Assembly (NCBI GenBank): GCA_020435185.1
Contig: JAGRAA010000147.1
Span: forward strand, 1-8,768
Length of the DNA: 8,768 nucleotides
Source of the DNA: Bdellovibrionales bacterium
Lineage (GTDB): Bacteria > Bdellovibrionota > Bdellovibrionia > Bdellovibrionales > UBA1609
Reading direction: 5' to 3'
Positions 1 through 6,815 of the stretch are shown here, piece after piece. The translations under genes were made by a program, and so were the position numbers. The first letter of the stretch is position 1. Each line of letters starts with the position of its first letter. A model generated the notes under the pieces. That model was not told the DNA's origin, ran no database searches, and saw nothing but the letters and a program-made list of their open reading frames with translations.

Positions 1-755
1 GCCATAAATGCTGTAAGCGGAGTAGAAGATCCTTGATACACATCAGGAGTCCAAGAGTGAAAAGGGAAAATCGAAACCTTAAATGCAAATCCGGCTATAA
101 CCAACCCAACTCCCACTAAAAATAATCGACTTGTTGAAGCTAGATTTTGCGCCACGTTTGCAATTTCATGTAAATAAGTTGTTCCCGTGGTTCCATAAAT
201 AAAACTTACCCCAAACAGCAATATCGCAGAGGCAAAAGACCCTAAAATAAAATATTTAATGGCTGACTCTTTACTTAGCGTGGTCTCTTTGCTGATAGCC
301 ACCAACAAGTAGATACTTAAAGACATCATCTCTATACCCACAAAGGTTAAAATAAGATCATTAGACCAAGACAAGACCATCATGCCTACTGCAGAATTTA
401 AGAGAAGAAAGACATATTCACTAAATAATTTTTCTGAACTACTCGCATGTTCTTTTACAACAAGTAACGTGAGCAATACGATCGAAGATATTACTATAGA
501 TGTCCAAGAAGAGATTTCATCAATAACCATAGATTGCGAAAATACGTATTGCCCAGTGCCCTTGTAGGCTCCAGCGAGAATAGACATAATGATGGCCACA
601 AAGCACCCAACCGTGGGCAAAATAATACTAAAAAAGCTACCTGGTTCATTGTTTTTATTGATAACTTTAAAAAATATCGGAAGTAAGCTGGTTAAAAACA
701 ATACAATTGCTGGAGAAATTAAAATCAATTCTTTTATAGTGAACGTGAAACTCAT
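1..755 (-). CDS. nuoN: NADH-quinone oxidoreductase subunit N (C-terminal part cut off by window edge)
   Basis: This is an antiporter-like membrane subunit of complex I, one of three that move protons across the cytoplasmic membrane when quinone is reduced. I translated it from the ATG at 755; it is open to base 1, giving 251 codons of a protein that is usually about 480-500 residues. The N-terminal half is therefore present and the rest lies to the left. The family signature is clear: GIEMMSLSIYLL (residues 140-151) carries Glu142, and FKVSIFPFHSWTPDVY (225-240) carries Lys226. These match E. coli NuoN Glu133 and Lys217 with a constant offset of 9. The start follows the nuoM stop by 14 bases. 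An AGAGG (766-770), which overlaps the nuoM stop codon, lies 10 bases upstream of the ATG and supports this start. It is the last gene of the operon seen here; whether anything follows is outside the window. The family assignment is firm. Confidence 0.96.
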   Translation of the reverse strand, partial: MSFTFTIKELILISPAIVLFLTSLLPIFFKVINKNNEPGSFFSIILPTVGCFVAIIMSILAGAYKGTGQYVFSQSMVIDEISSWTSIVISSIVLLTLLVVKEHASSSEKLFSEYVFLLLNSAVGMMVLSWSNDLILTFVGIEMMSLSIYLLVAISKETTLSKESAIKYFILGSFASAILLFGVSFIYGTTGTTYLHEIANVAQNLASTSRLFLVGVGLVIAGFAFKVSIFPFHSWTPDVYQGSSTPLTAFM

Positions 756-769
756 TTTAAAATAACCTC

Positions 770-2329
770 TTATCTCTTTGAAACCTGATTCTGATTTTCT
801 ATTATTGGCGAAATCGTTAACTCGTAATTGCCTTTACTCTCAACCACCTTCGCAATACTAGACTCTGTCCACATTAAGAAGTGGTTAGGAAACAATCCCA
901 TGTAAAAAATAAGAATAACCATAGGAATCATAACTAAAATTTCTCTTTTGTTCATATCGAGACCCTTAGTATCTCCATACTTATCTTTCCATTCAGTTAT
1001 GATTTCTCCGTATTCTCCAAAAAATACTTTTTTAACAAGCCAAAGCATATAGGCTGCACCTAATACAACTCCAACAACAGCAAAATATGCAAATGACGAA
1101 TAAGCTTTATAAGTTCCTAAAAGAATTAAAAACTCACCAATAAATCCATTAGTCATAGGCACTGCAATACTCGACAGGGTAACTATTACGAAAAAGATCG
1201 CAAAAATAGGAGCCGCTTTTGCCAAACCACCGTATTTTGATATTTCTCTGGAATGAGTTCTTTCATAGATCATACCCACTAATAAGAACAAAGCTCCAGT
1301 GCTTATGCCATGATTTAGCATTTGATAAAGCCCACCGGTAATGCCTTGTTTGTTCATAGCAAAAAGACCGATCAATATATAACCCATATGACTCACAGAA
1401 GAATATGCAACCAACTTTTTCATATCTGGCTGTACCATCGCGACTAGCGCTCCATAAATAATGCCAATGGTACCCAACAGTAAAAATAACCAAGCCCAGT
1501 ATTCAGTAGCTTCCGGAAACATCGGTAAAGAAAACCTTAAAAATCCATAAGTCCCCATCTTTAACATAACTCCGGCTAAAATAACCGACCCCGGAGTTGG
1601 CGCCTCAACGTGAGCATCTGGTAACCAGGTATGAAACGGAAACGCAGGAACCTTAATGGCAAAGGCTACACAAAAAGCAAAAAACAAAAGTGTTTGAGTA
1701 CTAAAAAATGTACCCGAAACAAAGGGAATTTGTAGTTTGTAAAAATCTACTAAACTGGCACTCATTGTACCTAACTGACTTTCAGTCATAAACATCATGG
1801 CGATAATCGCTAACAACATAAAAACAGAACCTGCCATGGTGTAAATGAAGAATTTAACTGTAGCATAAATTCTTCTTTTTCCTCCCCATATGCCCACCAT
1901 AAAATACATTGGCACCAAAGAAGCCTCGAAGAACGTATAAAACAAAATGGCATCCATGGCTAAAAATGTTCCTACCATGGTGCTGCTTAATAAAAACAAG
2001 GTAATATGAAACCCTTTAACTTTTTCCGTAATAGAGCTCCAGCTTCCCAAAATGATTATAGGAACTAAAAATGTCGAAAGTAGGACCAGCCACAATGAAA
2101 TCCCATCTATACCGACAAAATAGCTAATGCCCTTACTTTTTACCCATGGGATTTGCTCCACCATCTGGAGTGCTGAAGAAGTTAAATCCAGTGACTTAAG
2201 TAACGTTAGGCTAAGAGCGAAGTGAACTAAAGACAAAATTAAAGAGATCATACGCACGTGTTTTACACCAGGAACAATCCAAATAATAAACGCAAACACT
2301 AGAGGTAGAAATATAAGTAAACTCAACAT
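770..2329 (-). CDS. nuoM: NADH-quinone oxidoreductase subunit M
   Basis: This is a proton-pumping, antiporter-like subunit of complex I with about 14 transmembrane helices in the family. The 519 residues are complete and of normal length (E. coli about 509). The key charged residues can be placed: Glu135 in FFEASLVPMYFMVGIWGG, Lys226 in AIKVPAFPFHTWLPDAH, Lys257 in GVMLKMGTYG and Glu399 in NGFIGEF. Their spacing of 91, 31 and 142 residues is almost the same as E. coli Glu144, Lys234, Lys265 and Glu407. Also visible are SHMGY (313-317) and LNHG (338-341), typical of the discontinuous helix region. The C-terminal tail after about residue 485 is hydrophilic and poorly conserved. The gene starts 3 bases after the nuoL stop, and GGGGAG (2338-2343), overlapping the end of nuoL, sits 8 bases before the ATG. 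It is related to Mrp-type antiporters, but the neighbours make the complex I assignment secure. Confidence 0.98.
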   Translation of the reverse strand: MLSLLIFLPLVFAFIIWIVPGVKHVRMISLILSLVHFALSLTLLKSLDLTSSALQMVEQIPWVKSKGISYFVGIDGISLWLVLLSTFLVPIIILGSWSSITEKVKGFHITLFLLSSTMVGTFLAMDAILFYTFFEASLVPMYFMVGIWGGKRRIYATVKFFIYTMAGSVFMLLAIIAMMFMTESQLGTMSASLVDFYKLQIPFVSGTFFSTQTLLFFAFCVAFAIKVPAFPFHTWLPDAHVEAPTPGSVILAGVMLKMGTYGFLRFSLPMFPEATEYWAWLFLLLGTIGIIYGALVAMVQPDMKKLVAYSSVSHMGYILIGLFAMNKQGITGGLYQMLNHGISTGALFLLVGMIYERTHSREISKYGGLAKAAPIFAIFFVIVTLSSIAVPMTNGFIGEFLILLGTYKAYSSFAYFAVVGVVLGAAYMLWLVKKVFFGEYGEIITEWKDKYGDTKGLDMNKREILVMIPMVILIFYMGLFPNHFLMWTESSIAKVVESKGNYELTISPIIENQNQVSKR

Positions 2330-2332
2330 GAA

Positions 2333-4267
2333 TTAAGCTCCCCACAAAATAAAACTTAAGGTTACAACAATCCCTGCAGCTATATACATGGCATATTGTT
2401 GTAAATTTCCGGTTTGAAATGATTTAAATCCTGCACCTATGCTTTTCGCAAAATCAGAAACCCTATAGGTTAGCTTATCAATAAAATTGACATCGATATA
2501 AATCCAAAGACCTTTGCTTATATCAACAAGAGGATTAATGATTTTTGAAAAATAAAATTCATCTACAAAATATTTATTTGAAACAAGATGATACGTTTTA
2601 GAGAATTTTTTTGCCCAAACGTCAGGTCGAGTTTTATGGACGAGATAAGAATCATACGCTAAATACGCAAATAATCCTGCTCCCATTACCGAAATCAGCA
2701 TCAGTAACCACTCTATGTATGAACTTACGTGAGGTAACTCAGCCTCTTTAACCATAGGCTCCAGCCAATGTGAAAAATAATTTCCTGGATGACCCGGTAA
2801 AATCTCTCCTATTACATGAGGAATACCCACCCAACCGCCAACTACTGATAACGTTGCTAAAACCATTAAAGGGAAGGTCATACTAATAGGTGATTCATGA
2901 GGATGAACGTCAGCTGAAACTCTAGATTCGCCCCAAAATGTTAACGCCATCAAGCGAGTCATATAAAAGGCGGTCATCATCGCAGCAACAACACCAATAA
3001 GCCACAACAAAGAGCTTCCTTGAGGACTAGCAAAACTATACCAAAGGATTTCATCTTTACTAAAAAACCCTGCAAATGGTGGCATCCCTATTATAGCCAA
3101 CCACCCCATTAAAAAGGTAAAGTATGTAATCGGCATTTTTTTTGCCAAACCACCCATTTTTCGTACATCTTGCTCTTCATGCATAGCATGTATAACACTA
3201 CCAGATCCTAAAAACATGAGCGCTTTAAAAAAGGCATGAGTCATTAAGTGGAACATTCCCGCACCAAAGGCTCCCACTCCAACACCCAAAAACATATAGC
3301 CCAATTGGGATACGGTAGAATACGCTAGAATTTTTTTGATATCATTTTGAAAAATACCAATAGATGCTGCAAAAAATGCGGTCAGCGCGCCTGTCCACGC
3401 TATAACCATCATCGCATTAGGAGCCAACATGAATAATCCATTTAACCTTACAATCATGTAAACCCCTGCTGTAACCATCGTGGCGGCATGAATAAGAGCA
3501 GAAACAGGAGTAGGACCTGCCATCGCGTCGGGAAGCCAAACATAAAGAGGGATTTGAGCCGATTTTCCCATTGCGCCAACAAACAAGAATAAACAAGCTA
3601 AAGTAAGGGGTCCACTCCAAAGCATTTCTGATTGTTCTGGCAACCGGCCTAAAATTTCATGAAACTCTAAAGTACCGAAAGTCATAAACAGCAAAAATAT
3701 TCCTAATAAAAACCCAGCATCACCAATTCTATTAGTGATAAATGCCTTCATCCCAGCCGCGGCCTTTTCAGGATCACTAAACCAAAATCCAATCAGCAGG
3801 TACGAGCACAAACCAACGCCTTCCCAACCAACAAACATAATTAATAAGTTACTTCCCAAAACTAAAAGCAACATATTAAAGATAAATAAATTTAAGTAAG
3901 CAAAATACTTCGTGGGGCGCTCATCGTGAGACATATAGCCGATACTAAAAATGTGTATCAATGTACCAATGCCTGTGATTATAAGAATCATAATTGAAGA
4001 AATTTGATCGACAACGAAAGACACATTAACGCTAAAGTCGCCAACAGCCATCCAGTTATAAAGATTCAACTCAATCCTTCTAGAGGCCTCTTCTAAACCT
4101 GACAATTTTAAAAATAATGTTACTGCTCCAATAAAAGAAATAAAAATCGCACCTGAAGCTATCGTTCCGGCAAGTTTATAGTTTTTACTTTTAAATCTAA
4201 ACCCATTGAGTAAAAAACCCAAAAAGGGGGCAAAAATCACAAGTCCTATCAACAGCTGTTCGTTCAT
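2333..4267 (-). CDS. nuoL: NADH-quinone oxidoreductase subunit L
   Basis: This is the distal proton-pumping subunit of complex I. In the family it has about 16 transmembrane helices plus a long C-terminal amphipathic helix that runs along the membrane arm. The protein is complete at 644 residues (E. coli 613). Visible key residues are Glu149 in FVGWEGVGLCSYLLIGFW, Asp183 in NRIGDAG, Lys235 in GKSAQIPLYVWLPDAMAGPT, His260 in SALIHAATMVTAG, His340 and His344 in FHLMTHAFFKAL, and Lys404 in FFSKDEI. They correspond to E. coli Glu144, Asp178, Lys229, His254, His334, His338 and Lys399, with an offset of five or six. Residues from about 550 on (KKFSKTYHLVSNKYFVDEF and what follows) fit the lateral helix region. 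The gene begins 4 bases after the nuoK stop. AAGGA (4275-4279), inside the last nuoK codons, is 7 bases before the ATG. No frameshift or missing key residue is seen. Confidence 0.98.
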   Translation of the reverse strand: MNEQLLIGLVIFAPFLGFLLNGFRFKSKNYKLAGTIASGAIFISFIGAVTLFLKLSGLEEASRRIELNLYNWMAVGDFSVNVSFVVDQISSIMILIITGIGTLIHIFSIGYMSHDERPTKYFAYLNLFIFNMLLLVLGSNLLIMFVGWEGVGLCSYLLIGFWFSDPEKAAAGMKAFITNRIGDAGFLLGIFLLFMTFGTLEFHEILGRLPEQSEMLWSGPLTLACLFLFVGAMGKSAQIPLYVWLPDAMAGPTPVSALIHAATMVTAGVYMIVRLNGLFMLAPNAMMVIAWTGALTAFFAASIGIFQNDIKKILAYSTVSQLGYMFLGVGVGAFGAGMFHLMTHAFFKALMFLGSGSVIHAMHEEQDVRKMGGLAKKMPITYFTFLMGWLAIIGMPPFAGFFSKDEILWYSFASPQGSSLLWLIGVVAAMMTAFYMTRLMALTFWGESRVSADVHPHESPISMTFPLMVLATLSVVGGWVGIPHVIGEILPGHPGNYFSHWLEPMVKEAELPHVSSYIEWLLMLISVMGAGLFAYLAYDSYLVHKTRPDVWAKKFSKTYHLVSNKYFVDEFYFSKIINPLVDISKGLWIYIDVNFIDKLTYRVSDFAKSIGAGFKSFQTGNLQQYAMYIAAGIVVTLSFILWGA

Positions 4268-4271
4268 AAAC

Positions 4272-4604
4272 CTATCCTTTTAATTGCTCGAAGAATGAAA
4301 TATTTACTTCTTTATATTTTTTAAATATAGCCACAGCGATGGCCAGTCCTACCGCAGCCTCAGCGGCGGCAATCGTCATCACAAAAAATGTCATGATTTG
4401 ACCGTTTATATTTTGGGTATAATAACTAAATGACAAGAAAGATAAATTCACAGCATTTAACATCAACTCAATCCCCATAAGCATAACAATTAAATTTCTT
4501 CTCAACAAAACTGTTAGCATTCCTATGCTAAAAATTACGGCTGACAAAAACAGATAATGATTCAGCCCTACCTGCGACAACAACTCCATGTCTAAACTAG
4601 GCAT
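4272..4604 (-). CDS. nuoK: NADH-quinone oxidoreductase subunit K
   Basis: This small membrane subunit of complex I (ND4L homologue) has three transmembrane helices and forms part of the proton path between NuoH and NuoN. It has 110 residues against about 100 in E. coli; the extra ones are at the N terminus. The two conserved buried glutamates are present: Glu46 in LMGIELMLNAVNL and Glu82 in AAAEAAVGLAIAVAI. They are 36 residues apart, exactly as E. coli Glu36 and Glu72. I keep the start at 4604 because a near-perfect AAGGAGG (4610-4616) lies 5 bases upstream. An in-frame ATG five codons further in (Met6, position 4589) would give a more typical length but has no such site. The start codon lies inside the end of nuoJ, so the two genes overlap by 8 bases. 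Confidence 0.97.
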   Translation of the reverse strand: MPSLDMELLSQVGLNHYLFLSAVIFSIGMLTVLLRRNLIVMLMGIELMLNAVNLSFLSFSYYTQNINGQIMTFFVMTIAAAEAAVGLAIAVAIFKKYKEVNISFFEQLKG

Positions 4605-5118
4605 GAGTTCCTCCTTTAATTCTCGAAAGCGCTACAGCTCCTATTGCTACTACTAGCAAAATCAAACCTAAGGCCTCAAAAGCGACAATATAATCTGTAA
4701 ATAACATCTTAGCTAAAGTCATCGTATCCATTTTTGCTTGAGTTTCTGGGCCAGCAGGTACTGTTTCAATAAGTTCTAACGAGTAATTTACAGAAAACGC
4801 GACCAAAAACGTTACCCAACCCGCCATCAACAACTTTAACCCGCCAGAAAAAAAGCCCTTTGAAAAAGCTTGATCTTCTTTTTCTAGATTGAAAAGCATC
4901 AACACCATAACAAACAAAACCATTACTGCGCCGGCATACACAATCAATTGCACCCATGCTATAAATTGAGCTCCCAAGCTATAAAAAACCGCCGAGAGCC
5001 CTACCATGGTTAACACCAAAGAAAAGGCAGACATAATCGGGTTTCTATTTAACAAAACCCCTAGGGCGAAAAAAACTACACCAATTGACAAAATATAAAA
5101 TAATACATCACTCAACAT
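4597..5118 (-). CDS. nuoJ: NADH-quinone oxidoreductase subunit J
   Basis: This is a membrane subunit of complex I (ND6 homologue) with about five transmembrane helices. It sits between NuoH/NuoA and the pump subunits. The protein has 173 residues, within the family range (E. coli 184). The hallmark is the third helix with VQLIVYAGAVMVLFVMV (residues 56-72). It includes Tyr61, the counterpart of E. coli Tyr59, in the helix that carries a pi-bulge in solved structures. NRNPIMSAFSLVLTMVGL (24-41) and the hydrophobic C-terminal helix also fit. The ATG at 5118 lies 4 bases after the nuoH stop, and GGAG (5127-5130), at the end of nuoH, is 8 bases upstream. Its last codons (Lys-Gly-Gly-Thr-His-Ala) contain the ribosome binding site and start codon of nuoK, which suggests translational coupling. 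In E. coli nuoI would lie between nuoH and nuoJ; here it is absent. Confidence 0.96.
   Translation of the reverse strand: MLSDVLFYILSIGVVFFALGVLLNRNPIMSAFSLVLTMVGLSAVFYSLGAQFIAWVQLIVYAGAVMVLFVMVLMLFNLEKEDQAFSKGFFSGGLKLLMAGWVTFLVAFSVNYSLELIETVPAGPETQAKMDTMTLAKMLFTDYIVAFEALGLILLVVAIGAVALSRIKGGTHA
4610..4616 (-). promoter_or_regulatory. Ribosome binding site of nuoK, inside the end of nuoJ
   Basis: On the minus strand this reads AAGGAGG, 5 bases before the nuoK ATG at 4604. It is the strongest Shine-Dalgarno site in the window and decides between the two possible nuoK starts (4604 and 4589). It also serves as the Lys-Gly-Gly codons near the C terminus of NuoJ. Confidence 0.75.
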
Positions 5119-5122
5119 AACC

Positions 5123-6283
5123 TTAACTCCAATTCGTTCTCATAATGAACACAACGATCATAGTTAACACTGTATTTCCTAGAGCCCAAGGTAGCATAAC
5201 CTTCCAGCCCAAGGACATTAGTTGATCATATCTAAATCGAGGCAGCGTCCACCTTACCCAAATAAAGATCCACATAAATAAAGCAATCTTTAAGGTCATA
5301 AAACCGAATAAAGCCAAACTCACCGCTACATCAGCCCAGTTGGTGGCCACGCCCATTTCAATAAAAATTGAACTGAGTTGTTCTGGAGAAATGAGTGGCA
5401 AATTGTATCCGCCAAAAAAGAAGATCGACATTAGTGCTGAGGCCACTAACATATGACCATATTCGCCAATATAAAACATTAGCATTTTCATTCCGCCATA
5501 CTCTGTATGGTAACCTGCAACCAATTCACTCTCTGCCTCAGGCAAATCAAAAGGAAGACGGTTTGTTTCAGCAAATGTCGCAGCAAAAAATAAGAGCGCA
5601 CCCAGAGGCTGATAAAAAATACCCCAATTGGGCAAAAACCCAATGGTCATACTTTCCCCAAAAAACATAAACGTTAGCGGTCCCTTTTGTGCATCTACCA
5701 TGACATTAAAATCAAACGTATTATAGAGAATTAATACTCCCACTAAAGCTAAACCCATAGCCAATTCATAACTAATGACCTGAGCACTTGCTCTTAAAGC
5801 ACCCAATAAAGAATACTTACTCGAAGAACCCCATCCTGCCATCAGCAAGGCATAGGCACCTAAAGACGAAACACCTAAAACAAAAACAATTCCTAGTCCC
5901 AAATGGTACCCTTGAAACTCAAGAATGTAAGGACCCCAGGTCTTATCAAATAAATTAAAAGCTCCAATTTCCAGAGGAGTAGAAAGGGGAAGTGCTGCAA
6001 AAGCTAATGCGCCAGGAATCAATCCCACCACTGGAGCCATATAAAACAATGTGGCTCTAGCTTTAGCCGGAACAAACTCTTCTTTCATTATAAACTTCAC
6101 TGCATCTGCGAGAAGCTGTGTTAAGCCCAATGGCCCGACTCGGTTTGGACCCAATCTATTTTGAATAAACGCCGAACCCCGTCTCTCTACCCATACCAAA
6201 ACAGGCACGGCTTGAACCATTATCAAAAAAAGCACTATAAGTTTTATTGCATTAATACTTATTTCTACTAAATCCTGACCCAT
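5123..6283 (-). CDS. nuoH: NADH-quinone oxidoreductase subunit H, long form
   Basis: This membrane subunit (ND1 homologue) forms most of the quinone-binding chamber and links it to the proton path. The family signatures are present in order: VERRGSAFIQNRLGPNRVGP (residues 32-51), KYSLLGALRASAQVISYELA (156-175) with Glu173, FAETNRLPFDLPEAESELVA (237-256) followed by the GYHTEY loop, and RWTLPRFRYDQLMSLGWK (344-361). At 386 residues it is about 60 longer than E. coli NuoH (325). The surplus lies mainly in three loops, near residues 101-128, 194-217 and 293-320. It is not a fusion or a wrong start. The gene starts 3 bases after the nuoA stop; its ribosome site is weak (GGGA about 8 bases upstream, within the last nuoA codons), so it may depend on coupling to nuoA. 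nuoB to nuoG, expected between nuoA and nuoH in the E. coli order, are missing here. Confidence 0.98.
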   Translation of the reverse strand: MGQDLVEISINAIKLIVLFLIMVQAVPVLVWVERRGSAFIQNRLGPNRVGPLGLTQLLADAVKFIMKEEFVPAKARATLFYMAPVVGLIPGALAFAALPLSTPLEIGAFNLFDKTWGPYILEFQGYHLGLGIVFVLGVSSLGAYALLMAGWGSSSKYSLLGALRASAQVISYELAMGLALVGVLILYNTFDFNVMVDAQKGPLTFMFFGESMTIGFLPNWGIFYQPLGALLFFAATFAETNRLPFDLPEAESELVAGYHTEYGGMKMLMFYIGEYGHMLVASALMSIFFFGGYNLPLISPEQLSSIFIEMGVATNWADVAVSLALFGFMTLKIALFMWIFIWVRWTLPRFRYDQLMSLGWKVMLPWALGNTVLTMIVVFIMRTNWS

Positions 6284-6286
6284 ATA

Positions 6287-6658
6287 TTAATCCCAATCCA
6301 ATGCTTTAGATTTCACTTCCCAAAATAATCCAAAAATAAAAACCAACAAAAAGATGCCCATGGCCACTAGCGCCTGCAAACCATATCCACTTTCAATAAA
6401 ATCCCCAAAAGAAACCGCCCATGGATACATGAAAATAATTTCAATATCGAAAAGGATAAAAAGAATAGCTGTTAAATAAAATTTCACAGGAATTTTAGTA
6501 TTTCCACTAGACTGAGCCGTAACACCACACTCATAAACTTCTTTTTTTGCCTCAGTTTGAACTGGCTTCGGCCCAGCCAAACCAGTTAAAAATACTATTG
6601 CGTATCCAAACACAACGACAAAAACCAATAAAAACAGAATTGGCAATAATGCTGTCAT
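6287..6658 (-). CDS. nuoA: NADH-quinone oxidoreductase subunit A
   Basis: This is a small membrane subunit of complex I (ND3 homologue) with three transmembrane helices. It is anchored beside NuoH, and its first loop reaches towards the quinone site. The 123 residues are a normal length (E. coli 147, many bacteria 115-125). The diagnostic loop YECG is at residues 42-45; Cys44 corresponds to the mitochondrial ND3 cysteine that becomes exposed in the deactive state of the enzyme. The second helix has FYLTAILFILFDIEIIFMYP (60-79), with Asp71 and Glu73 matching E. coli Asp79 and Glu81. It is the first gene of the minus-strand operon, and the ATG at 6658 is preceded at 6 bases by AAGGGG. It faces the divergent mfd gene across 157 bases, which must hold its promoter unless transcription comes from further away. 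Confidence 0.97.
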   Translation of the reverse strand: MTALLPILFLLVFVVVFGYAIVFLTGLAGPKPVQTEAKKEVYECGVTAQSSGNTKIPVKFYLTAILFILFDIEIIFMYPWAVSFGDFIESGYGLQALVAMGIFLLVFIFGLFWEVKSKALDWD

Positions 6659-6664
6659 TCCAGA

Positions 6665-6670
6665 CCCCTT
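6665..6670 (-). promoter_or_regulatory. Ribosome binding site of nuoA
   Basis: On the minus strand this reads AAGGGG and lies 6 bases before the ATG at 6658. It is a good Shine-Dalgarno match for the first gene of the nuo operon and supports that start. Confidence 0.7.
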
Positions 6671-6743
6671 TTAAATAGCTCGTAGATTATTTTTGAAATG
6701 ACGGATAGTCGAGTTTTTATTTTAAAAAATGTGATGTTATCGA

Positions 6744-6773
6744 TTGCGTTAAGAACCTAAACTCATTTATAAA
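6744..6773 (+). promoter_or_regulatory. Candidate sigma-70 type promoter of mfd
   Basis: The candidate has TTGCGT at 6744-6749 as -35 (three of six consensus bases) and TATAAA at 6768-6773 as -10 (five of six), separated by 18 bases. Transcription would start near 6780, leaving a leader of about 36 bases before the mfd ATG. The region is so AT-rich that chance matches are easy, so this is only a suggestion. Confidence 0.35.
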
Positions 6774-6787
6774 AATCAAAACTAAAC

Positions 6788-6811
6788 CTCAATATGTGAG
6801 TAAAAATTGAG
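6788..6811 (+). repeat. Small inverted repeat in the mfd leader
   Basis: CTCAAT (6788-6793) and ATTGAG (6806-6811) form a perfect 6-base inverted repeat with a 12-base loop, ending 4 bases before the mfd ATG. The same CTCA can also pair with TGAG at 6797-6800 (4-base stem, 5-base loop). The right arm holds the only GAG resembling a ribosome site for mfd, so pairing could affect translation. The stem is short and AT-rich, and chance is a fair explanation. Confidence 0.3.
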
Positions 6812-6815
6812 CACA

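Larger units (their letters stand above)
6659..6815. promoter_or_regulatory. Divergent intergenic region between nuoA and mfd
   Basis: This stretch of 157 bases is very AT-rich and carries no supportable gene. It must hold the start signals of mfd, and probably those of the nuo operon, on opposite strands. A TTTATAAA palindrome at 6766-6773 can supply a TATAAA -10 element in either direction. For the nuo direction the best companion I see is TTGAGG (bases 6792-6787) at a short spacing of 15, so that promoter is uncertain; TAAAAT (6724-6719) is another possible -10 without a clear -35. No operator I can name is visible. Confidence 0.5.

Noticed and set aside
382..567. Plus-strand open frame of 61 codons
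   Set aside because: It lies wholly inside nuoN, antisense to it. The minus-strand translation shows clear NuoN motifs, and this frame has no recognisable content.
3417..3620. Minus-strand frames inside nuoL (also 1263-1493 in nuoM and 4766-4957 in nuoJ)
   Set aside because: They are alternative frames of real genes on the same strand, without their own ribosome sites or known domains.
1..4267. Mrp-type sodium/proton antiporter operon
   Set aside because: NuoL, M and N are related to Mrp subunits, but the linked nuoA, H, J and K and the exact spacing of key residues show complex I.
5395..5670. Plus-strand open frame of 91 codons
   Set aside because: It is antisense to the conserved core of nuoH, including the ETNRLPFDLPE region, so it is a shadow of a highly constrained gene.
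6672..6714. Possible inverted repeat CTCG...CGAG upstream of nuoA
   Set aside because: Only about four bases pair cleanly across a long loop; this is well within chance for such a region.
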